From Aptenodytes patagonicus (lineage: Eukaryota; Chordata; Aves; Sphenisciformes; Spheniscidae): 64,000 nucleotides of DNA. A program made the position numbers and the translations under genes. The notes beneath the pieces are model-generated. The model saw nothing but the letters and a program-made list of their open reading frames with translations, made no database searches and was not told the DNA's origin. The first letter of the stretch is position 1. The number at the start of each line of letters is the position of its first letter. Positions 1-13,201 of the stretch are shown piece by piece. The stretch is taken from NCBI RefSeq assembly GCF_965638725.1, contig NC_134958.1, forward strand, positions 16,681,464-16,745,463, given 5' to 3'.

Positions 1-2388
1 GAGATATCAAGAAACTCTTTTAATAAAGACAGAAATTCTTTATTAATTTATTTTTAAAAGTCAGCAGTAACCTTTCTGTCTGTTTCTAAGCTACCTAGCT
101 ATTTGCAATAGCTATATGACTAGGTATTCTTTCATATCAAGGAAGTCAGAAATAGACTGGACTTGGGCCTTTTAGCCAAGATCAGCTATGCAAAATTCTT
201 TGGACCTTCCAGGATACTCATATGAGTGCCAAATGCATTGTTGTCACAGAGTTGAGATTTTTCAACTGCTTTACTCTTTCTTTTTACTAGGTTTAATGCT
301 AACTCTGCAGACTTTTAATGGAGTTTCTTTTACTTCACGGTTTGAGCAGTAGTCCGCAGTAGCTGGATTATGGAGAAAAGTCCATCAATTAGGAGAACTG
401 AAAGCACAACATATGTTAGAGAAAATGAAGGTGTAGAACTTTTAGGGGAAGAACTATGCAATTTGCTTCTCTTTCTTTAATATTGCCCTTCCTTCTTCCC
501 CCTCCAAACCAATATATCGAAACACACAAACAAAAGTTTGTTTGGGGAAAAAAAAGTTATGAAGCTAAACATTCCCTTTATGAAAAAAAGGGAATATACC
601 TATAATAAGTTATATATGTATAATAAAACTTGTGTATTTTTAGAAACATTTACACTTTGAATAATTTGCAAGAATTTATCATGAAAATCCCTTAGGTACA
701 TTAGGCTGTTTAAGTATTATTCTAATGAAGCTAATACTTAAACTTTTATTTGGAAGCTTTCACGTACAGCTGATACAATGACTTGTACACTGGGGATATT
801 TCTTAAGTTCAGTGGGGTTTTTTGAGGCCGATATTTTAGCAAAAGGACTGGGATTTCAATATGTTGTATTTCAAAGAAAGTAGAAGTTAGGTTGATCTTA
901 ACTGCACTTACTGGAGGAAAGAAAAAAAAAAAACAGATCGCTAAGCTTTTTTAAAGGAAATGCAGAAATTTTTTCCAAGTTCTCTTATGCTTATCTTTTC
1001 TAGAATCGGCTTTAGAATTGAGGAGCAGGTGTGAGTAATTAAAGAAAAAGAAATACTTGGTGATACTGAAATAAATCAAAGAGCAGAATTCCTAAATTTG
1101 AGACATTTTAAAGTTCAACATACGAGTTTTTCTAATAAAACAGATTAACCTAAATAGCCTTAATTCTGCTCTATATTGGTGCCACATAACAATCATATGA
1201 TTGTGATTGAGCCATTTTTAATGTTTGTGGTGCTTGGTTGAACAGATTTATTTTTTTAAGTTGTATTAGAGTTCTTTCCACATCCCATCTGGTGAGCTTG
1301 TTTTAGAGATAATTGATATTTTCTGTTTTGAAATACATTATATATGCATTTACCTGTCATTCCTTAATAAGGGATAATCTTGTGGATATATTAGAGCAGA
1401 AATGGGAGAGGTGGAGACTGGTAACATTCTTGGTGCATATAATTTGAACTTCCTGGGTTTTAAGTCTTTATTACAAAGAGTTTGCAGTATTTATTATTTG
1501 ACACACAATCTCAATTTAAAAACAGATTTACTAACACTGACAACACTTTACTCAATTATACTGAGTTTAGAGTGGCTTTCCGCTGCCAGATCAAAGGATC
1601 TTTACCTTGGTTTTGGATTGCTTATTTTAGAGGGCTGTTTTACTGAAATTGAGAGTTATGTGAAAGTGAATAAACAGCGCAGTATTCTGAATTCCTATAT
1701 CTTTGCTTTGAAAATTTTTTCATAGGCTGCTGTTACAAGATGTTGCATAGTGGCAAGAACTCCTTGGAAACATTGAGCATACTAGTACCCAACTAGTATG
1801 ATTGTTAGGCTGGTTAAATCTACTTACGCTTCCTTTGTGTCCAGCGTCTCTATTGACTCCAAGATATTTTTTTATCTTTTTTTGCATAGATAGTAAAGGA
1901 ATTTGTAAGGAAGGGGACTGGAGTGACTCCTCAGAAACCTGGCTTTCTTTTTAATATTATTTTTTAATTGTTACTAAATTTAACAATAATAAAACGGGGT
2001 TTTTTTACTCTTAAGTGCTTCTTGCAAGATCAGAAATAGAATTGTTATGAACATACAGCAACATTATGAATACCTTGTGTAGATTAGGGAGGTATCAGTG
2101 CTATTATATACTGTAAGCTGAAGCTTATTAACAGTCTCTGCTAGCAGATACTTAAAAGGCATTTCTACACTAGTTATGGGGATGAAGATAATGCTTTGGG
2201 CTGGACAATAATAGGTGAGAAGTTGTATCAGAACACTTAAAAATATTTATTATTCAAAAAAGAGTATTTGACTTATGAAGAGAAAAAGCGAAAGGGGGAA
2301 AACTGTTTTTAGTTACTGTCACTGTATTTGAAAATATTAGCTACTGTTTTGAAATATTGCAGTTCAGTTTAATATATGGACTGAATAT

Positions 2389-2410
2389 ATTAACCTTTTA
2401 AAAGGTTAAT
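2389..2410. repeat. Perfect 22-bp palindrome
   Basis: ATTAACCTTTT followed directly by its reverse complement, with imperfect CTGAA/TTCAG extension on both sides. In the MINDY2 intron. Confidence 0.92.
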
Positions 2411-4625
2411 CTTCAGGCAGGTGAATATTGTGCCATTTTTACATATCTTCCAAATTCCTGACTCTGGGAATAAGAGTTAAATGGAAAGGGCTCATTCAAT
2501 AATAATTTTTCTGTTTTAGATACAGCATTCACTTTAAAATCGTGGAAGTTGAGGAGTAAAGTAACAATAGTAGAAAAGTGGTGGCAGTGAGTTTTTTCAG
2601 AAATTACTATGAAAAGTTTTGAAGTACTCTTCCTCTAAAGACTTTAGTGTTTTTTTTTAAAAGCTGTTGAGTTGATATCACAATGTAATTGTGAAGATTC
2701 ACAGATTGCATTTCAGAATAGACCATCAGTTCAATTATAATTTTACTTAGTTTATATTATTTAGTATAGTCTTGAATAATTAATATTTTACTATTCCTCT
2801 TCTGAAAATTGTATGAAATTTGCATAATACAATATGTTGTCATTTCTGATTTGAAAAAAAATTCAGTATTAGGATCATGTTTATGTTTATAGAAAAATTA
2901 TGTAACATTTTAAATTTCATTATTGCATATGAAACAAAAGCAAATATGGCAATTCTGTAATATATTAGACATCTGTCGAAGTATGGTGAGTGTCAGTCAA
3001 TAATGGCAGTTCAGTTATCAGATTCTTAATCTCTTTCACTGTTACTTGTCCATTTGCCCGAGTACTCATTTATTCTACTTCCTGTCCCTTTAATTGCATA
3101 TTAATAGTCTTGGCTCATGTGACTATACAGTAATCATTTTCAGCAGTTAAAGATGTGATTTTTTTTTTTGCCTTTGCTTTTCATTACACAGATAATAAAT
3201 ACATCAAATGATAATTCCCTAGATCAAGGAAAACACGACTGTAAAGAGGGGATCAGTTTGGTAAGAATATCTTAGTTCAGTTGGAATGTTTTTCCCACTG
3301 ACGTGACTGTAATACAACCTATTTTCTTTACTGAAAAGTAACAAGACACCTGTTTGGATTTTTAAGTATGTGTGTTGCAATTATGTTTTTCTAGTTTATA
3401 AATGTTGGGTTTTGGTTTCAGAACTCAACACAGTTTTACTCAAACACAAAATATATTTCATAGCAATAATTGCACTTTTTCCTTGGGCGTTTAAGATGAT
3501 GTCCAAGTTTGGCATAGTAGAGGCAATGTATATAACTTCTTAAAAACATGTTTAATTTTTTTCCATTTCTTAGTAAACGTACAGTTTTTATTCTGAGGGT
3601 TACTCTGTTGAATCAAATTGTCTACACTTTAAAAAAAAAGTTAATTTTCTCTAACAGTTAAAACATTCAGATAGATTAGACTAATCTCAAAGTAATAGCA
3701 CTCATTCACTTCAACATAAAACACCTTCATGAAAACCAAGGGGTCTGATCCAGAAGTCCAAGAGAACATTTACATAGACTTTAAAGGATAAGGCTTAAAA
3801 TGTTTGTCTTTACTGTATGAAGATATTGGACGGGTGTTTGGTTTTCCATTTCAGTTTTCTAAACTGCTGGAAACTTGGTAACTGGCATCAGAACAAATAG
3901 TTTAAAAGCATTAATTCTAATTACTTAATCTGGTCATTAAATTAACCCAGGAAAGGAGGTCTTGTAACCAGTAACATCACCTGCAGCCTACATCTGTTTG
4001 CATTTCAGAGAGGTTTTTTTTGTGCAAACTGGAAGACTGAGCTCATTCTTCAGGAGAACAATCTTGCTTTTATCCTTAGCTTTATTTCAAGCTTTGTATG
4101 TGTGAAGCTATAAAATGTGGGCATTGGTCTACAATATCTAGATATTAATTTTTAGGATAAATAATTGTTAATAACTTTATTGTAGGCACAGTTTACCTTT
4201 ACACTTATGTACTTGAGACTTTCTTTTATTGTTTTATTCCCTGTTGACAACAGTTATTAGTAGACGTTACTGCTGTATATTATGTGCTAGTATTTTTGGG
4301 GGCAGTGTTAACCCATGAGACTGTGTAGTAAATGTAAAACCTCACATTTAAAAATAAACCTTAAAGATAAGCTGGTAATACTTTAGAAATGGCCAGTTCA
4401 GATTTTATGACGGTAGAAACTTGTTTATTTTGTAAAGTATGATATTGTTCTTGGCAATGTGTACTTGAAAAGCATTGTACATAAATGTATCTATGTACAT
4501 TTGTTAGCTGAATTGCATGGCCTTAGTGTGCTGATCATCCTGTTTTAGCTTTAACCCCGACTAGAAAGCAAATGCAGAATCAGGACCATGATCTATTAAG
4601 TAGAAAACACATTCTGGTTTTTACC

Positions 4626-4656
<31 letters not shown>

Positions 4657-7600
4657 CTCCTTCCTTATTTTTTAGTTCAGTGTAAATAAATATTTCTACA
4701 CTTAGTCATTATTACTGATTCTGTCACTGACCTCCCTCTTTCCCTTTTCGTCCTTGTGTGTGGCACTGAGTGGAGCTGAAGTGCAGAAACTTTATTTGGT
4801 AGGCTACAAATGTGGTGTAAAACTACTGTCAGGAGTCAGAAATCCCAGTGTTACATTGGTTGCCATATCACTATCACTTAGCAGCTAGACTGATCTCATG
4901 ATCTGGTAAGTGCTGGAGACTGGTGGCTGGTTTCTGACACCAGGCATGTCGTTATTTAGTGCAGCTCAAATTTAGAGGCAGCGTGAAGGTCATATGATAA
5001 AAAGATTATCTCATATCATAAAATCCCCTCAGTGGAATTTGGCTGTGCAAGTGAAGTTGGCCTAAGACTGGGAAGAGAACATGCATGGCATTAAAACAGT
5101 GCCTATAAAACCAGTCTGTAGATACGGCTTCTATTTGCTTGTTGCAAGTAGAAGGAACAAAATCACTGAAGTTCTAGGAAGACTGATACTCTGTAGAGAT
5201 TAGTAGCTACATTACATCTAATACAAAAAGAGCTGACTCCTCTTATTTTGTATATGAAACTGAAAGTTATCCAATTATTACCAAAAGTTACATGAATATT
5301 AGCAATGTTATGAGGGTCCTTGGGAATCTGTTTGGTTTTTTTAGAAGTTCCATTAAATTAGACTAATACAAAGTAGAGATCAGATAACTTGATTAAAAAC
5401 AAAAAGGGGAAAGATGACTTTGGATCTCTGATCTGTGCTTTCCCATTGTTCTTTCATACCAATAAAGTGAAAAGGAACTCTGTCTCTTCACAAGTACTAG
5501 GGAGCCTGTGTGTGTTGGTTTGCTAGGTTTTGTTAAAGTGAAGCAGCATGTTTCTAAACCATGCAATTGGTATTGGAATTGGAATAGTATTGTTTAGGTA
5601 ATGTGGTGATATGTAAGGCAGTTTATTGCCTTTCATCAGGGAGCTGTACTAAAATTATTTTTTTTTTTTTCTTATTTACTCTAAGATGACATTTTTAAAA
5701 TCAGTGTTAGGTATAGTTCAACTGAGGAAGTCTTAAAAACAGAAAGTAAGAACATGAATTTTATTTAAGATTGAAACAATTCTCTATTTCAAACAAGTGT
5801 TAGCTTTAAAATATTTTTGAATGACAAATACTAGAATCTAATTCCATAAAGGTAATGATATACTTTAATATTTGTGTGTGAAAAGTTCAGCTTATAATAG
5901 TTGGGAGATTATGAAAGCATTAACGTTTTCCTATTTCAGTATTATTAAGCTACACCGTTTGAGCTGTTTAAAAAGTAATTCAAAATGTATAGCATAATAG
6001 AGGAAAACTTGACACCCCCCCTTTTTTATTTTTAGGTATGTTTGAATCAATGTACTGATCAGAATAAAATTTAAAAGGTTGAAATACACTTACCTTAAAG
6101 ATTCTGTGATTTTTTTTAATATATTTTTTTTACATTTTTTGAAAGAATTCTTTGTATAAGAAGATGCTGTGAAATACATATTCTGTGCAAATTGGAAATG
6201 TTGTGAAATTATTTCCTTTTATTTTCTTTGGGTGATTTTTAAGCATCAGAAGTAGCATTCAGTTTTTAGGCAGGTTTCCGAGGGAAAGATGATTCCTTAG
6301 ATCATGTTAATGTGATCAGACTTGTTGCTGACAATTGTATTTATGTTTGTAAGCCCACCTGTGCTGGGGTAACTGCTATTCCAAAGCTTGAACACGTAGT
6401 AGTGTCCTTTGTGGGGTTTTTATCTGTTCTGTTTGGCCTTTTGTCTAAGTGCATCTTGTGGTATTAGGTAATACTAGAACAATTGCTCCGTGTGAATCTT
6501 CAAATAATGTTTTTGTTAACGCTGTATGACCTACCAGCTGCAGAAGGGATGGCTGTAAACTTAATAGGATTGAAGAGATCTGGTTTTAATTTCAGCATCT
6601 CTTACAGGCAGTCTTTTAATGACTTGAGAGAGATCAGTGAGCTAGTTCTGTACTTGTTGAATAGGGGCGATGTTTTCATTTTTTGCCTGTTCAGCCTATG
6701 AAATCACTAGAACAGGAACTGCCTCTTGTGTTTTGGTAAATCTTTAGCACGGTGATCTTTGAGAACCCTTTGTGTGCTGCTGTAATACAAATAGCAAAGT
6801 TTTGTGGATGTCACAATAAACTGCTTTGATTTTTACAGCTAAAACACTGCAACAAGTCTTACACTGAATATCTTGAGCGGGTACATTCAGTAATATTAAT
6901 GGAAGCTTCAGTCTTAATGCGCTGTATGGTCAGTAATAACAGTCTTGCTTTGGAGTATAGTTCTAAAAACATTATAAAAAGGGTAGGATAAGATTAAAAT
7001 CTAATTTAAATTGAAATTTAAACAGGATTTTTGTGCTGCTTTGCTGTCCCTCAAACATGCAGCACCATCTCCTTTTACTTGAGACCCGCTTTCATAATTT
7101 CCCTTTGACTTCAGCTCTTCTCCCATTCCTTCAACCTAAGCTTGCATTTCATCTTTCCTGTACCTTGGCTTCTGGACTTGTTGGTATTGTCTCTTTCACT
7201 CCTAGACCAGCCCATTTTATAATTTCAGAGTTTGAAATCGAGAAATTTGGCCTTCTGGAACTGTAAAAAGGCTAAAATTCAACAAAAGCAGTTACTGGTG
7301 ACAAGTGATAGCAAGAATCTTAAATTTAGTTTTTTCAATTGAAATAAATCTCAAATTCTATCAAAACCCATTATAAAACATGAAGTCTGAGATGCGGTCA
7401 TTTTGAGGTAATGCCTCTTGGATTATTTGGAAAGGTCACCTTTGTCTCCAGATCTTGCCTTTGGAATTTAATGTGATTTGTCCTGGGATTTAAAATTTAC
7501 ATTGCCAGTCTGGAGGTACACTTCTTGGGTGTGTTTCCAAGGAGTTATCAAGGTATATATTCATGTTTTATATTAATTTTTAGTCAATACAAACTTTCAT

Positions 7601-7672
7601 TAATAATGAAAAATTACAAGATGGGATACAGAAATTAAGTGTGGCTGTTAATTTGTAATGAATACTAATGAA

Positions 7673-7712
7673 TACTAGTATCTGGTGTTTTATACTAGTA
7701 TCTGGTGTTTTA
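7673..7712 (+). repeat. 20-bp tandem duplication
   Basis: TACTAGTATCTGGTGTTTTA occurs twice in exact tandem, about 160 bases before a MINDY2 exon. A shorter TAATGAATAC-type duplication abuts it. Confidence 0.92.
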
Positions 7713-7875
7713 ATGCTGTATACTGATTCATTTAAATTTTAAACTTGCTAAAAAATCTAAATGAATGTTTTACTGGAATGCAACAGTTGTATTAGCTGAT
7801 GATTTCTGCTAATTATATCAGATTGTAAAAAATAATTTTTTTAGTTTTACAGGTTTTCTTTATTCTTCTGCATAG

Positions 7876-8049
7876 GGTCAGCTTTACCTGCTGGTGACAG
7901 ACCAGGGCTTTCTTACAGAAGAGAAAGTTGTTTGGGAAAGCTTACACAATGTGGATGGTGATGGAAATTTCTGTGATTCTGAATTCCACCTACGGCCTCC
8001 ATCAGACCCTGAAACTGTCTACAGAGGGCAGCAGGATCAAATAGATCAA
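7876..8049 (+). CDS. MINDY2: MINDY2 exon: end of catalytic domain
   Basis: 174 bp, 58 codons, phase 0 at both ends. The acceptor is TTCTGCATAG with a long pyrimidine tract; the donor is CAA/GTACTG at 8050. It encodes GQLYLLVTDQGFL, the WESLHNVDGDG segment and DPETVYRGQQDQIDQ, all recognisable MINDY-family sequence. Confidence 0.93.
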
Positions 8050-11000
8050 GTACTGGCTTTCTGCCTTTCTATTGTATTTTTCTGTTTGCTTGTCAATATA
8101 TATCAATTACTACTTATTTTTAGTCATATATATGTATACTTACATGGATGTGTATGTATGTGTACTCCTGCATATATAGGACTATAAAAAACAATTCTTT
8201 AGATACTTAGGTTGGGGATCTCAAAAGTGCTACTTTGAAGTATTAGCATGACTTCAAGGGAGGAAGAGTAAGACCAGCCGTGAATAGATTGGAAAATCCA
8301 ATTTTAGTCTCTCAGAATCCACTTCTGCAGAGAACTTATTCAGGTATAATGTCACATCTGCCTTGCATATGGAAACAGAAACAGCACTGTGAAACTTCTC
8401 CCCCTGTAACAAATTCATTTCAGCTCATTAATATTGTCATAACTGAATTTTGTTTTCTGATGCCCACTTTGCTGAATGTAGGACAAAAGCCATAGCAGAT
8501 TGTGCGTGGTGGTGGTGATTTGTCATTCTTAACTATATATAATAGTTTCCAGGAGTCATGTCTGAGACAGGACTTGTACCAGTTAATGCATAAGCACGTA
8601 GCAAGACCAGGCTCCTTGGAAATCTTACATTCTGGACAAGCAAAATAAATTTATCTTTATAATAATCACCATTAATGTTTTTTAAATACTGGGGAAAAAA
8701 ATGAATAAGCAGATGCTTTTTAATAAATTCAAGCACTGTATCTCTCTCTTGTAGAATAAAGAATGTGGCAGAGATAACAGGGCTAGTTATATCTTGAGTT
8801 ACTGTCTGTTTGGATATATCCAAAACTACCTTTTGATTATTTTCTCATCTGTTTAGGAGTTAGTGTTCCTTATTGATGTACTCTCAACACTGTTCAGTAG
8901 AGTGGGGACAGATACTCTATCAAGCATAAATCAGAATTTTAATTAGAAATAGCAAATTACAAAGAGACAGCTTCAAAACCTTTACTTCTACCTAGAACTG
9001 GTATGAGCTGACACCGGCTTTCTTTTGTTGCTGTCCAGGTAATGGAATTTAAACCTGAAAGCTTTTTTTTTTTTTTGTAAATTAGCTTTTGTGTTTTGTA
9101 TGTTGTGACATAGGCACTGTGACAGGAGAAATGTGAAGTAGCTGTTTTCAGCCTTTCTGCAGTTCAGGTTATGAACAGGTTCTGAAACAAATTCCTGTTT
9201 TCCATGAGGGAAATGTATTTGAATATGAGGCTGGGGGAAGAGGGATGGTACTGTGTAGCTGCACATGCTGAAAAATTCACTTGATATGACTTGGCTCTTT
9301 TCTATGTGAAAGAGCATTAATAAACAAGTTTACTGTTTAGGATTATCTGATGGCATTGTCTCTACAACAAGAGCAGCAAAATCAAGAGATTAACTGGGAA
9401 CAGATCCCAGAAGGAATCAGTGATCTAGAGCTAGCAAAGAAGCTCCAGGAGGAGGAGGACAGGAGAGCTTCTCAGTACTATCAGGAACAAGAACAAGCAG
9501 CTGCTCAGGTCCAGGTAAGAAAGCATTATTACGGAATATGATCATGAGTTTTAGAGAGTATTAACTTAATAGTTACATAGACACATCTACATTTGTAAAT
9601 GTTTCAGACTGATAAGACTGCCATTTACATTCTAGACAGCAAGTGACAAGATGAATATAGGAATCTTAAGAAATACACTGTAATTGTTGGAGTATGCATG
9701 CAGATATGGCAGTTGCTGCCACTTAAATACTTTGAAGCAGGCCTAACCTTCTAAATTAGGGTTTCATTTGTATTATTTAAGTTGGAATGATGGGATGAGT
9801 TAACAAGTAATGTTACAAAGATTGTATTAGCTAATATTTTACGTTACTTGCAAACTAGCGTTCAGTTAAGAGCTTTTTTGATAGTAGTCGAAATTTTGTC
9901 TTTATTTTGTCTTGCAGAAGTTTGTTGCTTTACATTTTTAGGTGTTTCAGTCTATGATATAATGTGAATCTATTCAGTCCTGTTTCAAATTAGGAAATCA
10001 ACAGTTTCTCCCAGTACACCTTTCTGTCCCCTCCCCATCCCCATAAGCAGTTGCATTCAAAATGCTTGGAAAATGTGATTCATGCACATGTATATACAAA
10101 ATTGCAATGTAACTGAATCTTGTGTGCAAGAGGCAATATTTACATTGGTGTTCTGGATTCAGGGAGTTCTTAACTACTGAAGACTTTTAAAACTGCCTTT
10201 ATTTACAAATATGTAAAAAATAATCTGTATCAAGGCTGAATCTTTGATGGCCTGAAGCAATTCAGAACCATTAACTGATGTGCTTGTTAAGCATGAAACA
10301 AGAATTTTGACAATTAAAAGTTGTGCTATTTCCACTGCTTATTGCTTTAATAGAATCATCAGTAGCTACTTCTAAGACAAAGATTCACTATTGCTGGCTG
10401 CAGAAAAGTAGAAAGAACTGAAGAACGTGCTGAACAGGACTTAACAGCATGCTCATTTGCAGCTATGAATGGATAACAGCTGGAATAGATGATGAATTAA
10501 CAAAACTTATGTTGCCTTTGTATACCAACCCCCTTGACAAGTTCTTAACTAGTTTCTAGTCACAAAAAGCTGCTGCTTTGCCATATCTAGCTGTCAAAAC
10601 CAACACTTTCACTCTGCAACTTCTGAAATGTGGATTATATTCTTATGAAAGAAACTAGGCAAAAATTACAGTACAGTAATACAGAAGTGCCAGAAAATGC
10701 TTGAAGCCAAATTTTATTATTGAAATGACTGATCTGAATATGTGGACACAATAGAAGGGACACACAGGACTTGACATATTTTCAGCTGACTTAGTTTTTT
10801 AGAAATAAGAAGTTTTGTGGCAATTCTGGAGTATTTATACAGCGAGACCCTACCTGAATTCTGCTGTTTGCATAATAGTTAAACTTCTGTTTGTGAACTT
10901 GAACATAAGAGTAATACTTCAGACTGCATCTACAATAATCTTTGTTTTATTCAAGATTTTATTTTTTCTACATAGCAGGTGCAAGGTCCTGCTTCTCCAG

Positions 11001-11095
11001 CAAGTGGAAGACAATCTGGGAGTAATGAACGCAAACGTAAAGAGCCTCGAGAGAAAGAGAGAGAAAAAGAGAAGAATAGCTGTGTTCTCTTGTAA
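7876..11095 (+). CDS. MINDY2: MINDY2 (FAM63B) deubiquitinase, C-terminal part, 3 exons
   Basis: The three last coding exons (7876-8049, 9341-9514, 10976-11095) are all in phase 0 and encode the C-terminal 155 residues. MINDY2 is a cysteine-type deubiquitinase that cleaves Lys48-linked polyubiquitin; its catalytic Cys and His lie upstream of this window. Visible here are the end of the MINDY catalytic domain (GQLYLLVTDQGFL), a UIM-like segment (LMALSLQQEQ), a motif-interacting-with-ubiquitin helix (ISDLELAKKLQEEEDRR), and a basic Lys/Arg/Glu tail ending in CVLL, a CaaX-type prenylation signal. Gln and Ala residues between the MIU and the basic tail form a shorter low-complexity stretch than I recall in mammals. 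The gene is partial because its 5' exons are outside the window. Identity rests on strong resemblance to the known MINDY2 C-terminus. Confidence 0.95.
8050..9340 (+). other. MINDY2: MINDY2 intron
   Basis: AT-rich intron between two phase-0 coding exons. The open frames here on either strand have no recognisable domain. Nothing else noted. Confidence 0.85.
9341..9514 (+). CDS. MINDY2: MINDY2 exon: ubiquitin-binding UIM-like and MIU motifs
   Basis: 174 bp, 58 codons. The acceptor is TACTGTTTAG at 9340 and the donor is CAG/GTAAGA at 9515. It starts DYLMALSLQQEQ (UIM-like) and continues with NWEQIPEGISDLELAKKLQ, the MIU helix, then QYYQEQEQAAAQVQ. In this family these motifs bind ubiquitin and help select long Lys48 chains (family knowledge). 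Confidence 0.94.
9515..10975 (+). other. MINDY2: MINDY2 last intron
   Basis: AT-rich intron with no supported gene inside. It ends at a tandem acceptor, CATAG/CAG/GTG, around 10975-10978. Confidence 0.85.
10976..11095 (+). CDS. MINDY2: MINDY2 last coding exon with CaaX end
   Basis: Encodes (Q)VQGPASPASGRQSGSN, a basic run of ERKRKEPREKERE type, and the terminal NSCVLL followed by TAA at 11093-11095. Two AG acceptors three bases apart (10974-10975 and 10977-10978) mean the first Gln codon may be included or skipped. The final Cys-Val-Leu-Leu fits a CaaX box, and a terminal Leu favours geranylgeranylation (family knowledge and inference). Confidence 0.93.
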   Translation, partial: QVQGPASPASGRQSGSNERKRKEPREKEREKEKNSCVLL

Positions 11096-13009
11096 TAGAA
11101 AATGGCTTTAGTCTGGAGCCAAGTGCATGTCCTCAGAAGCAAAAACAAGGAGTAAAAAGGAAGACAAACCCGTTACATGCCGCCTGTGCCTGATTACCCC
11201 ATGGATTTTGTTCATGTTTCAAGAGAGGATGGGTGACTTTGTTACAATCATACAGACTTTCTTCATAGTGCGTGCTGCTCAAGATGGAATTCCAAATCAC
11301 AGTTGGATGCGGCTGTGCTTTGAGTTAGTCATAAGAAATACTGCACCTTGTAGCTGAACACACAAATCATGGCAAGTTTTGTGTCAGTGACATCCATTAG
11401 TCATTACATCAGTTAGTAAGCTATTTTATCTTCTACTCTAAACAAAGGAGGTAATTCGTTTTGTGCAAGACTTTTTCCTGAAGTCTGTACACTAGCACAA
11501 CAGAATTCTGTGTTACTTACATGGTATGAAACTGTATCTTAGGCTGGGTATAGTCTTTACGATACAAGAGCCCAAATAACAGCTGGGCACTGCCTCCTCA
11601 ATGTGTCCAGATTTCTTTGCTTCTGGATCTGGTATGTTCGGTTTTTTGAACCCAGATTTATACTGTGTTACTGCTATCACTGCACCTCCTGGCCAGCTTT
11701 CTTGCCCCAAGAATATGTGACTTGATAGGCATCATACAAAAAATTGTCATAGAAAATGGGGAATTTATTAATAAGCAAGATGAATATTGTTTGCTTTTCT
11801 TGCAATTACAAACTGGGTATGGCAACTCAGATGTTATCAGGGTTAAACAAGTAATTTTATAGATAACTTCTTTTTCTTTTAGTATTTTTTCTCTTGTAGG
11901 TAAACTGGACCAGATAAGTTCTTATTTATTGACCTCTCCATATGATAGGTGAACGATGAGAGGAAACTAAGGTCTATAATAATCATTATTCTATGTAAGA
12001 ATGCAGAGTTAAAATAACTAACTATCTGCCTTTTTTCCAGAAGTACCTTGAACTTTAACATGACGGTAACATGTCCACTTGTGTATTTAAGCAAGTGTAC
12101 TGTAGTTAAAAACACACTTTTTTGTTTTATAAATCATGTATCCTTAAAAAGCACACTTCTGAAGGGTGAGAGAGAAGCTAGGCTGCTCTCTGAGATTGTT
12201 TGGAAAGGTGGTCAGGTGTAATATTTTGTTTTTTAAAATCACTAATTTAGAATTTTTGGAAACCAGATTTTTCTAATTTATGGGAACCAAATAAACATGT
12301 TGCGTCTTGTAGTATTTATAGAATACAGAAACAGAATACTTTCTGAATTTTGAGGGAACCACAAATCTTCCTCCATTTCCATTACGTCAATAACAATTAC
12401 CTTCTTGCTGAACCTTTTTGATAAAAATTTCTATTTAGCAATTTGTAGATACTTTTGAAAAAGGCTGCTTCTCCTAGACAAGTTATGTATTCATGCTTGA
12501 AGCCTGGGTAAGTGCATTAGTATACAATAACCTGAGAAAGCTAAGGCAGCCAGGTGGAATATGGCACTCCTGGTTTCAGGTGTTTGGAGAATGTCTGTGA
12601 GAGAGAGGGTGTCTAAACATACATCCACTGGTAAAAAGCTGCTTTAGAATTTTTTCAAGCAGACTTGCTGCAGTGATGGGAACCAGTCATCACATAAATC
12701 TGTTATGAACCTAGAGTGAAAATTAGATGGATAAAGGAAGAATGTCTTACTAACTAAAGGGCCAGTTTGTATCACTTTTTTCTTCCATGCCTTTTTCTCT
12801 TTTGTTTTTTCCACTTTTGTTACAATTTCCCTTTTATAATAATGAAGAAATTAATGGTAGGAAGTCTTTAATACACAAACTGTAAATTTAAAAATTTCTC
12901 GATTCTCTAGAAAAGTCATGCCCAGAAAAGTGATTTTAATACTTAATGTATGCAGTTCAGATAATTTTCTATGTCAAAGCAAAGGTTGACGTCTTTTTTT
13001 CCTTTGCAG

Positions 13010-13138
13010 CAGCCTAACTTCTTCAGACAAATTAATGTGATGGAGGATCACCAACATAATGACTTACCTACTTTAAGCAGATCAGAAAATATTCCAATAG
13101 TGTCAATAACAAAGACTTTAAGCCAGAATGTTGTTTAA
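13010..13138 (+). CDS. MINDY2: Candidate alternative last exon of MINDY2
   Basis: A strong acceptor (TTTTTTTCCTTTGCAG, ending 13009) is followed by 42 open codons and TAA at 13136-13138. AATAAA follows at 13202-13207, then a GT-rich stretch. The preceding MINDY2 exon (9341-9514) ends in phase 0, so splicing to 13010 would read straight through as QPNFFRQINVMEDHQ and finish LSQNVV, replacing the CaaX tail. There is no homology evidence. A chance acceptor inside the 3' UTR is the alternative. Confidence 0.35.
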   Translation, partial: QPNFFRQINVMEDHQHNDLPTLSRSENIPIVSITKTLSQNVV

Positions 13139-13201
13139 AAACATTCTGTTACTAAGATTTTTCCAAATTTGTGTATTTACATTTATTTATTGAGCTTGAA
13201 A

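Larger units (their letters stand above)
1..7875 (+). other. MINDY2: MINDY2 intron (3' part)
   Basis: AT-rich sequence upstream of the first recognisable MINDY2 coding exon. I looked for the preceding MINDY2 exon, which should encode the His-containing part of the catalytic fold, and did not find it, so it probably lies before the window. The region holds short poly-T and poly-A runs, a perfect 22-bp palindrome at 2389-2410 and a 20-bp tandem duplication at 7673-7712. The longest open frame (1402-1725) has no recognisable domain. The region ends in a good pyrimidine tract and an AG acceptor at 7874-7875. Confidence 0.75.

Noticed and set aside
1402-1725. 107-codon open frame on the plus strand
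   Set aside because: No recognisable domain, no convincing splice borders and AT-rich intron composition; likely chance.
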